Positions 6,915 through 12,545 of a stretch of 12,545 nt of DNA are shown in pieces. The notes under the pieces were generated by a model. The model ran no database searches. It was not told where the DNA came from and worked only from the letters and a program-made list of their open reading frames with translations. The stretch is from the NCBI GenBank assembly GCA_002441205.1, contig DJVN01000152.1, positions 2,702 through 15,246 of the forward strand, written 5' to 3'. Source of the DNA: Syntrophaceae bacterium UBA6255. Its GTDB lineage: Bacteria > Desulfobacterota > Syntrophia > Syntrophales > Smithellaceae. The position numbers and the translations under genes are program-made. The first letter of the stretch is position 1; each line of letters begins with the position of its first letter.

Positions 6915-7652
6915 ATGCTGAAAGTTTTTAATTGTGACCTGCATATTCACACCTGTCTTTCTCCTTGCGCCGAATTGGATATGTATCCGCAAGCGCTTGT
7001 GGATCGCGCCATCAAGGCAGGTTTGGATATCATTGCAATCTGCGATCACAATGCATCTGAAAACGTTCCCTATGTCATCAAGGCGGCTCAAGGTAAAAAT
7101 TTAAAAATATTTCCGGGCATGGAAATAACAACAAGTGAAGAAGTGCATTTTCTTGCCTTATTTGATTCTCTATCCGATTTAAACAAGCTTCAGGAATTTA
7201 TTGATCAGCACTTGCCGGGCAAAAATGATGAAGGACGTTTTGGCGTTCAGGCCATTGTTAATGAAAACGGAGAGGTTGAAGGTTTGAGTGAAAAATTGTT
7301 AATCGGAGCGACGGATATTTCACTCAATGAGTTGTTGGACTATGTACACAAACTAAACGGTTTATCCATTGCTTCCCATATTGACAGGGAAAGTTTCAGT
7401 GTCCTAAGCCAGCTCGGATTTATCCATGAAAGCATTGTTTTTAATGCACTTGAAATAACGCCGTTGACAGGATTTCAGAAGGCCAGAGAGCGATATAAAG
7501 ATTTGAGTCATTACGCATTTGTCATGTCCTCGGATGCTCATTTTATAAAAGATGTCGGCACGACAATGACAAAAATCATGATGGCGGAACCAACCCTGGC
7601 GGAATTAAAAATGGCTTTTCTACGCCAGAATGGACGACACGTTGTGGAGTAA
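6915..7652 (+). CDS. PHP-domain metal-dependent phosphoesterase-like protein
   Basis: 245 residues forming one PHP (polymerase and histidinol phosphatase) domain, the TrpH/YciV-like type. Metal-ligand motifs are all recognisable: CDLHIHT with His10 and His12, CDHN with Asp44 and His45, GMEITT with Glu70, EVHFL with His78, SHIDRE with His156, and SSDAHF with Asp208 and His210. Relatives hydrolyse phosphate esters such as nucleotides or phosphoproteins, or degrade RNA; the substrate here is unknown. Start at ATG 6915 with AGGA about 5 nt upstream, 63 nt after the third DRTGG gene. The next ATPase starts 3 nt after its stop and uses GGAG at the very end of this gene as ribosome-binding site, so the two are tightly coupled. 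An attractive inference is that it removes phosphates placed by one of the neighbouring ATPases. Confidence 0.88.
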   Translation: MLKVFNCDLHIHTCLSPCAELDMYPQALVDRAIKAGLDIIAICDHNASENVPYVIKAAQGKNLKIFPGMEITTSEEVHFLALFDSLSDLNKLQEFIDQHLPGKNDEGRFGVQAIVNENGEVEGLSEKLLIGATDISLNELLDYVHKLNGLSIASHIDRESFSVLSQLGFIHESIVFNALEITPLTGFQKARERYKDLSHYAFVMSSDAHFIKDVGTTMTKIMMAEPTLAELKMAFLRQNGRHVVE

Positions 7653-7655
7653 CGT

Positions 7656-8186
7656 ATGCTGGAACTTGCCGCACATATTCTGGACATCGCCGAAAATTCC
7701 GTTCGGGCGGGTGCTTCGCTTGTAGAAATTACAATTACTGAAGACGAAGAAAAAAATTTGCTTTCCATCGAAATCAACGATGACGGCAGCGGAATGACGC
7801 AAGAGGAAATCGAAAAAGTATTTGATCCTTTTTACACGACAAAAAAAGTCAGAAGAGTAGGATTGGGAATTCCTCTGCTGTCTGACGCAGCGCAAAGAGC
7901 CGGCGGAAATTTTCATTTGAATTCAATCAAAGGAAAAGGGACTAATCTTAAGGTCACTTTTGAGTTAAACCACATAGACCGACAGCCACTTGGAGATATC
8001 GTAGGCACATTAATTATTCTTATTGCCGGTAACTGCGATGTGGATTTTCTGTTCAGACACCGGAACAATCAACGTCACTTCGAAATGGATACCAGAGAAA
8101 TTCGTAAAGAAATTGATGATATACCTTTTAATCATCCCGAAATATTAAAGTATATCCGGGGTGTTTTAGAAGATGGATTATGTTAA
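7656..8186 (+). CDS. Histidine-kinase-like ATPase lacking a dimerisation/phospho-acceptor domain
   Basis: 176 residues. The HATPase_c domain occupies the first 110 or so: N box DIAENSVRAGA with Glu13-Asn14, G1 box NDDGSGM with Asp42-Asp43, F box DPFYTTK at 57-63, G2 box RRVGLGIPLL at 66-75, and GKGTNLKV near 105. This arrangement is that of two-component kinases, but there is no DHp helix or His acceptor upstream, so autophosphorylation on its own histidine is not expected. The C-terminal 65 residues (DVDF, FEMDTREIR, DIPFNHPEILKYIRG) form an extra segment not seen in ordinary kinases. A decayed copy of this segment lies straight after the stop. GGAG precedes ATG 7656 by 6 nt. Its role is unknown; it could bind ATP as a sensor or phosphorylate one of the DRTGG proteins (inference). 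Confidence 0.85.
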   Translation: MLELAAHILDIAENSVRAGASLVEITITEDEEKNLLSIEINDDGSGMTQEEIEKVFDPFYTTKKVRRVGLGIPLLSDAAQRAGGNFHLNSIKGKGTNLKVTFELNHIDRQPLGDIVGTLIILIAGNCDVDFLFRHRNNQRHFEMDTREIRKEIDDIPFNHPEILKYIRGVLEDGLC

Positions 8187-8345
8187 ATAAAATATGTTGA
8201 TTTTATCAAAAAACATTGGCATAATGACCGCCGGTTCTCAATAGGACATAAGGAAATATATAAAAATATCCGTGATTTACCGACAAATCACAAAGTGACA
8301 TAAAAATACATCAGGGAAGTTATTGAAAATGATCTGAATGAATTC
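8187..8345 (+). pseudogene. Decayed duplicate of the C-terminal segment of the preceding ATPase
   Basis: Reading on in the same frame past the ATPase stop gives about 52 codons that align without a gap to the ATPase C-terminus at an offset of 156 nt: VDF, H, N, R-x-F, EI, D-x-P, NH, KYIR, V, E and L fall in register (about 23 of 51 positions identical by my count). One TAA interrupts it at 8301-8303 and there is no start codon or ribosome-binding site, so it is not translated as a gene. Similarity stops near 8345. It looks like a remnant of a tandem duplication of the 3' end, or of a second ATPase gene that lost its 5' part. The ATPase TAA aligns with a GAA in this copy, so the two units could once have been one open frame. 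Confidence 0.75.
8197..8225 (+). promoter_or_regulatory. Sigma70-type promoter candidate for the redox operon
   Basis: TTGATT (8197-8202, 4 of 6) and CATAAT (8220-8225, 5 of 6) with a 17-nt spacer, plus TGG directly before the -10 as in an extended -10. It would give a leader of about 155 nt before the NuoE-like gene at 8389. It falls inside the decayed ATPase remnant, so it may be a chance by-product of that sequence; base matches alone support it. Confidence 0.5.
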
Positions 8346-8388
8346 AGTCGTAATCATAACCAACCCGGAAAGACTGAGGAGGAAATTC

Positions 8389-8883
8389 ATGAAGGCTGAG
8401 GACACTGAACTTTTAAAAGAATTCGCGCCGACACAGGTTGACAAGCTAAACAAAATTATCAGCAAACATAAAGGCAAGCCGGGAAGTTTAATCCCTGTGC
8501 TGGAAGAAGCGCAGGTATGTTTGGAATATCTACCTATCTCCGTACAAAAAAAGATTGCCAAGGAATTAAATTTACCTTTGAGTCGCGTTTATGGTGTTGT
8601 TACTTTTTATTCTTTTTTTACCATGACACCGCGAGGAAAACATACGGTTCGTGTTTGCCTTGGAACAGCGTGCTACGTGCGCGGCGGCAAAGCAATCACC
8701 GAAACACTACAGAAGGAATTCGGTGTTATGGAAGGCGAAACGACACCGGATAGAATGTTTACGCTGGAATCCGTCCGTTGTCTGGGCGCTTGCGGTCTCG
8801 GACCGGTGGTCGTTGTTGATGAAGACGTGCATGGTCGCGTTAAACCAACCAAAGTCAAGGAAATATTAGCACAATATAAATAA
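8389..8883 (+). CDS. nuoE: NuoE/HydC-like [2Fe-2S] subunit of an NAD-linked oxidoreductase complex
   Basis: 164 residues, the thioredoxin-like [2Fe-2S] subunit that passes electrons between the NuoF-type flavoprotein and the rest of a complex I-like diaphorase, [FeFe]-hydrogenase or formate dehydrogenase. The N-terminal helical part (LIPVLEEAQVCLEYLP, then RVYGVVTFYSFF) is typical. The cluster ligands are Cys90, Cys95, Cys131 and Cys135 (CLGTAC and CLGAC). The start is ATG 8389 because GAGGAGG (8376-8382) lies 6 nt upstream; the frame is open 17 codons further up to 8338 but has no such site there and runs into the preceding remnant. Followed by the small ferredoxin-like gene and the NuoF-type fusion, with strong ribosome-binding sites on each, as in hydrogenase/diaphorase operons. 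Confidence 0.93.
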   Translation: MKAEDTELLKEFAPTQVDKLNKIISKHKGKPGSLIPVLEEAQVCLEYLPISVQKKIAKELNLPLSRVYGVVTFYSFFTMTPRGKHTVRVCLGTACYVRGGKAITETLQKEFGVMEGETTPDRMFTLESVRCLGACGLGPVVVVDEDVHGRVKPTKVKEILAQYK

Positions 8884-8912
8884 AATAATATTAAAGCCGG
8901 GAGGAAACGCAA

Positions 8913-9296
8913 ATGGCGAAATTGACGATAGATGATTTGAAAAAAATAAAGGAAAAAGTTCACAAAGAAATGTCTCTGCGTGACGGCGATCGGCGCGTCA
9001 AAGTTACGGTGCACATGGGAACTTGCGGTATTGCTTCAGGCGCCAAAGAAGTGATGGATACTCTGCTGCAGGAGATTGAAGCAGCCGGCACCAATGATGT
9101 TTTTGTAACCACTTCTGGATGCATGGGATTGTGCAGCCGCGAACCTTTGGTTACCGTTGAAATTATAAATCAGGAACCGATAAAATATGAATATATGAAT
9201 CCCAACAAAATGCGACAGGTCTTCAAAAGACACATTTTGTCGGGAGAAATTCAGACCCCCTTCGTCTTAGCAAAAGGCTCTGAAGTAATAAAATAA
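8913..9296 (+). CDS. Small thioredoxin-like [2Fe-2S] ferredoxin-domain protein with three cysteines
   Basis: 127 residues. The family typically sits between nuoE- and nuoF-like genes in [FeFe]-hydrogenase clusters and probably carries electrons or helps assemble the complex. Helical N-terminus (LTIDDLKKIKEKV), then HMGTCGIASGA with Cys38, GCMGLCSREPLV with Cys70 and Cys74, and a C-terminal helix VFKRHILSGE. Only these three cysteines exist, where NuoE-type domains have four; from memory relatives in this family also show the single-Cys TCGIA-GA form, but I could not check. His34 is a possible fourth ligand (inference). GGGAGGA lies 8 nt before ATG 8913. The 29-nt gap after NuoE indicates one transcript. 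Confidence 0.85.
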   Translation: MAKLTIDDLKKIKEKVHKEMSLRDGDRRVKVTVHMGTCGIASGAKEVMDTLLQEIEAAGTNDVFVTTSGCMGLCSREPLVTVEIINQEPIKYEYMNPNKMRQVFKRHILSGEIQTPFVLAKGSEVIK

Positions 9297-9301
9297 TTTT
9301 T

Positions 9302-9316
9302 TCGATAATATATCGA
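9302..9316 (+). other. Short perfect palindrome between the ferredoxin and the fusion gene
   Basis: TCGATA (9302-9307) pairs with TATCGA (9311-9316) around a 3-nt loop. There is no T tract downstream on either strand, so it is not a terminator. It could be a processing or pausing hairpin, or a chance palindrome. Confidence 0.3.
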
Positions 9317-9355
9317 TTGAAAGAACGATGATTTCTTAAGGAGGATGTGGTTTAA

Positions 9356-12300
9356 ATGAAATTTTTGCGCGCACATTTGTTAATCTGCGGCGGCACCGGA
9401 TGTCAGGCCTCTGGAAGTCCCGCAGTAAAAAAAGCTTTACTCCAGGAGCTGGAAAAGAAAAAACTAACCGATGAAATAAAGGTGGTGGAAACCGGATGTA
9501 ACGGATTTTGCGCCCTGGGACCGATTATGGTTGTTTACCCCGAAGGCGTAATTTACATCAGTTTAAAACCGACTGATATGCCGGAATTGGTCGAAGAACA
9601 TTTAATCAAAGGAAGAATTGTCCAGAGACTATTATACAGAGAACCGACAACGGATGAAGTGATTCCCACCATGCAGGATATTCCTTTCTTTGCTTATCAG
9701 GAACTGCGAGTGTTAAAAAACCGTGGTTTGATTGATCCTGAAAAAATCGAAGAATATATCGCGCGTGACGGCTACGCCGGTATGGCCAAAGCCCTAACTG
9801 AAATGAAGCCGGAACAAATCGTTCAGGAAATTCTGGACTCCGGTTTAAGAGGCCGCGGCGGCGCCGGTTTTCCCACAGGATTGAAATGGAAATTTGCATC
9901 CCAGTCACAGAGTGATATTAAATATGTATTATGCAACGCTGACGAAGGAGATCCGGGCGCTTTCATGGATAGAAGCGTGCTGGAAGCCGATCCTCACGCC
10001 GTTCTGGAAGGCATGGTTATTGCCGCCAAAGCTATCGGATCCAATAAAGGATACATTTATTGCCGCGCCGAATATCCTCTCGCCATTCATCGCTTGAATG
10101 TCGCCATTGATCAGGCAAAAAAAGCCGGGTTGCTGGGCAAAGATATTCTGGGCACAGGATTTGACTTTGATCTGGAAATTTATCAGGGCGCGGGAGCGTT
10201 TGTCTGCGGTGAAGAAACAGCCCTGATGACATCCATTGAAGGGAAACGAGGCATGCCCCGGCCAAGACCGCCCTTCCCCGCTGTTGCCGGTCTCTGGCAG
10301 AAACCAAGTATTTTGAACAACGTAGAAACGCTGGCTAACATAGGCCAAATTATTTTACGAGGCGCAAAGTGGTACGCATCCGTCGGCACGGAAAAAAGCA
10401 AAGGCACAAAAGTTTTCGCTCTCACCGGGGATGTCAATAATGTGGGCTTAGTGGAAGTTCCCATGGGCACAAAGCTGGGCACTATCGTTTATGATATCGG
10501 TGGCGGTATTCCCAAAGGCAAGAAATTCAAAGCTGCTCAATTGGGCGGCCCCTCCGGCGGTTGTATTCCCATTCAGCATTTGAATGCCCCCGTTGATTAT
10601 GAAAAAGTCGTCGAGCTCGGTGCTATCATGGGTTCCGGCGGTTTGATCGTCATGAATGAAGACAAATGCGCCGTGGACATGGCCAGATTCTTCATGGATT
10701 TCTGCCAGGATGAATCCTGCGGGAAATGCACGCCCTGCCGCGAAGGAACCAAGCGCATGCTGGAAATTTTGACCAATATCACACAGGGCAAAGGCAAGGA
10801 AGGCGATATCGAACTTCTGGAAGAAATGGCCAGCGTCATCAAGAATGCGGCGTTATGCGGTCTCGGGCAAACCGCTCCCAATCCCGTATTAAGCACCATT
10901 CGTTATTTCCGCGATGAATACGAAGATCATATAAAAAATCATCACTGCAGCGCAGCCGTATGCTCGGCGATGTTCAAATCTCCATGTCAGCATACCTGTC
11001 CTATTGAAATGGACATCCCTTCCTACATCGCCTTAATCAGGGCGGGAAGATTTGAAGACGCTTATAAAATTCTTCTGCAGACCAATCCCTTCCCCTCCGT
11101 TTGCGGAAGAGTCTGTGATCACAAGTGTCAATCGAAATGCCGTCGCGGCAATATGGATGAACCAATAGCAATCAAGTTCTTAAAGAGATTCATTACAGAC
11201 AACGCGCCACGACCAAAGATAGAACCTGTTGCAGTAAGCAGAAAAGAAAAAATCGCCGTGATTGGCGCAGGACCCGCCGGTTTAACCGCCGCACGCGATC
11301 TTGCACAACGCGGCTATAAGGTCACGGTATTTGAAGAGCTTCCCAAACCGGGCGGCATGCTTTACTGGGGCATTCCCTCTTATCGTCTCCCCCGCAATAT
11401 TCTGGACGGCGAAATTGAAGATATTCGCGCTTTGGGTGTGGACATCAAACTGAACACCCGTGTCGGCAAAGACATTACCTTTACCAAACTGGAAAAAGAA
11501 TTTGATTATGTTTACCTGGCCACAGGCGCTCACAAGAGTCAGAAAATGGGCGTACCCGGTGAAGAGATGAAAAACGTTTTCGGAGGTGTGGAGTTCCTGA
11601 GAGATTTCAATGCCAATGAAGAAAAATGGCTGTCCGGTAAAACCACACTGGGCAAGAAAGTGGTGGTTATCGGCGGTGGAAATTCCGCCATTGATGCGGC
11701 CCGTGTTGCGCTCCGCCTCGGCTCCGAAGTAACGATTCTGTACCGCCGTCTGAAGCAGGATATGCCCGCGGCTGAAGAAGAAATCAAGGCCGCCGAGGAA
11801 GAAGGAATCAAGATTGATTTACTCGTTGCACCATTGAAAATCGACGGAACAAAAGGAAAAGTTTCTTCCATCACCTGTCAGCGGATGAAGTTGGGCGATT
11901 TTGACAAGAGCGGTCGCAAGAGACCTGTGCCGGTTGAAGGGTCCGAATTTACATTAAAGGTTGACGCGGTCATCGCGGCCATCGGTCAGGCCCCCGATAT
12001 GAGCTTCATCGACGCAAAACGAGGCGTGGAAATCAATAAATGGGATTGCTTCAATGTCGGCAAGGTTTATAAATCCGGCACGGCCAATCCCCGTTATTTT
12101 GCCGGCGGCGACGCGGTCACCGGGCCGGATACCGTCATCGGAGCGATTGCGGCAGGACATCAGGCGGCCGATGATATCGACACCGCCATCCGCAAGCTCA
12201 ACAATGAGCCGGTTTACGAAAAACCGGCCAGAGAAAAGATTGATGTACCGCTGATTATCGATGAAGAAACGGCTGAAGCACCTCAGATGGCTATGCCTGA

Positions 12301-12412
12301 ACTGCACCACGACTCCCGTAAGACGAATTTTACGGAAGTGGAGCTGGGTTTCAAACCGGAAGATGCTGTTAAGGAAGCCTCTCGCTGTCTGCGTTGTGAC
12401 GCCTCCGTTTAA
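9356..12412 (+). CDS. nuoF: NuoF/HydB-GltD/NfnB fusion: NADH-FMN module joined to NADPH-FAD module
   Basis: 1018 residues with two complete oxidoreductase halves. Half 1 is NuoF/HydB-like: N-terminal thioredoxin-like [2Fe-2S] (Cys11, Cys16, Cys48, Cys52), the NADH/FMN site GLRGRGGAGFPTG from 163, NADEGDPG from 194, GAGAFVCGEETAL from 278, and the N3-type [4Fe-4S] motif C455-x2-C458-x2-C461 plus Cys501. The usual C-terminal double ferredoxin of HydB is absent. Half 2 is GltD/NfnB-like: a [4Fe-4S]-type N-terminal domain (Cys531, 536, 544, 548 and 583, 587, 591, 595), FAD Rossmann GAGPAG at 637-642, second Rossmann GGGNSA at 773-778 with the YRR motif that binds NADPH in relatives, and the C-terminal FAD motif GGDAVTGPDTVIGAI. 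It ends shortly after RCLRC. Such a protein can link NADH, NADPH and ferredoxin, as in Stn/Nfn-type transhydrogenases or NADP-linked hydrogenases. AAGGAGG precedes ATG 9356 by 11 nt. Confidence 0.9.
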   Translation: MKFLRAHLLICGGTGCQASGSPAVKKALLQELEKKKLTDEIKVVETGCNGFCALGPIMVVYPEGVIYISLKPTDMPELVEEHLIKGRIVQRLLYREPTTDEVIPTMQDIPFFAYQELRVLKNRGLIDPEKIEEYIARDGYAGMAKALTEMKPEQIVQEILDSGLRGRGGAGFPTGLKWKFASQSQSDIKYVLCNADEGDPGAFMDRSVLEADPHAVLEGMVIAAKAIGSNKGYIYCRAEYPLAIHRLNVAIDQAKKAGLLGKDILGTGFDFDLEIYQGAGAFVCGEETALMTSIEGKRGMPRPRPPFPAVAGLWQKPSILNNVETLANIGQIILRGAKWYASVGTEKSKGTKVFALTGDVNNVGLVEVPMGTKLGTIVYDIGGGIPKGKKFKAAQLGGPSGGCIPIQHLNAPVDYEKVVELGAIMGSGGLIVMNEDKCAVDMARFFMDFCQDESCGKCTPCREGTKRMLEILTNITQGKGKEGDIELLEEMASVIKNAALCGLGQTAPNPVLSTIRYFRDEYEDHIKNHHCSAAVCSAMFKSPCQHTCPIEMDIPSYIALIRAGRFEDAYKILLQTNPFPSVCGRVCDHKCQSKCRRGNMDEPIAIKFLKRFITDNAPRPKIEPVAVSRKEKIAVIGAGPAGLTAARDLAQRGYKVTVFEELPKPGGMLYWGIPSYRLPRNILDGEIEDIRALGVDIKLNTRVGKDITFTKLEKEFDYVYLATGAHKSQKMGVPGEEMKNVFGGVEFLRDFNANEEKWLSGKTTLGKKVVVIGGGNSAIDAARVALRLGSEVTILYRRLKQDMPAAEEEIKAAEEEGIKIDLLVAPLKIDGTKGKVSSITCQRMKLGDFDKSGRKRPVPVEGSEFTLKVDAVIAAIGQAPDMSFIDAKRGVEINKWDCFNVGKVYKSGTANPRYFAGGDAVTGPDTVIGAIAAGHQAADDIDTAIRKLNNEPVYEKPAREKIDVPLIIDEETAEAPQMAMPELHHDSRKTNFTEVELGFKPEDAVKEASRCLRCDASV

Positions 12413-12528
12413 TCAAGCAAACGGAAAATATCAAGTCGGCAGATTTGTTCATGTGATCTATTAAATTGGAAACAATTTAATATAAGCGGGAAAAATAATA
12501 AAAATTTATGTCAGGAGAGGGAAAATTT

Positions 12529-12545
12529 ATGTCAAATGAAAATCT
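12529..12545 (+). CDS. Start of a further gene of the redox operon (cut off)
   Basis: ATG 12529 is preceded by AGGAGAGG (12513-12520) with an 8-nt spacer; only the first five codons, reading MSNEN, are in the window. The stretch 12413-12528 has no terminator hairpin that I can see, so it probably continues the operon. From gene order, a catalytic or iron-sulfur subunit is likely, for example [FeFe]-hydrogenase HydA or a NuoG-like protein; the residues seen do not identify it. Confidence 0.6.

Noticed and set aside
8338..8388. Longer start for the NuoE-like protein
   Set aside because: No ribosome-binding site precedes 8338, the extra residues match nothing in NuoE, and GAGGAGG marks ATG 8389.
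9345..9359. Five-codon leader frame (ATG TGG TTT AAA TGA) overlapping the fusion start
   Set aside because: Its ATG directly abuts the AAGGAGG, leaving no spacer for initiation, so it is probably chance.

Overview
The window reads as the chromosome of an anaerobic, Gram-negative-type bacterium, moderately AT-rich. The left side carries the tig-clpP-clpX order that is widespread in Proteobacteria and Desulfobacterota. The right side carries a hydrogenase/diaphorase-type electron-transfer operon (NuoE-like, small [2Fe-2S] protein, NuoF-like) preceded by DRTGG, GHKL-ATPase and PHP regulatory genes, as I recall beside [FeFe]-hydrogenase genes in fermentative and syntrophic anaerobes. A syntrophic or fermentative Desulfobacterota lineage (Syntrophales-like) is my best guess; it is inference, not a database result.

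Left block, all on the minus strand: tRNA-Leu(UAG), trigger factor (tig), clpP and the 5' nine tenths of clpX. The protein genes are packed end to end (TAGTG and TAAGTG junctions) and all three start with GTG. A good sigma70-type promoter lies just upstream of tRNA-Leu, with no terminator visible before tig. Next comes a lone, probably exported protein with a Cds6-like C-terminal domain, then a terminator and tRNA-Pro(GGG), also on the minus strand.

The 4754-5156 gap separates the divergent halves. It holds a hairpin, a 49-nt-period imperfect repeat and a promoter candidate reading right.

Right block, all on the plus strand: two near-identical DRTGG-domain proteins (tandem duplicates, each with TTG start and similar promoter), an RsbW/SpoIIAB-like ATPase, a third diverged DRTGG protein, a PHP-domain metallo-phosphoesterase-like protein and a small histidine-kinase-like ATPase without a phospho-acceptor domain. 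Directly after this last gene, in the same frame, lies a decayed second copy of its 3' end (about 52 codons, one stop inside), which also contains a promoter candidate for the downstream operon. Then follow a NuoE-like [2Fe-2S] subunit, a small three-cysteine ferredoxin-like protein and a 1018-residue fusion of a NuoF/HydB-type NADH module to a GltD/NfnB-type NADPH/FAD module. A new gene starts at 12529 and leaves the window after five codons.

Functional reading: the left genes serve protein folding and ATP-dependent proteolysis. The right genes look like an NAD(H)- and NADP(H)-linked, probably electron-bifurcating or transhydrogenase-type complex (hydrogenase if the cut-off gene is hydA), with an upstream kinase/phosphatase-like cassette that may sense redox or nucleotide state. 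The NuoF-GltD fusion, the regulatory cassette and the decayed ATPase repeat are the parts most worth following up.
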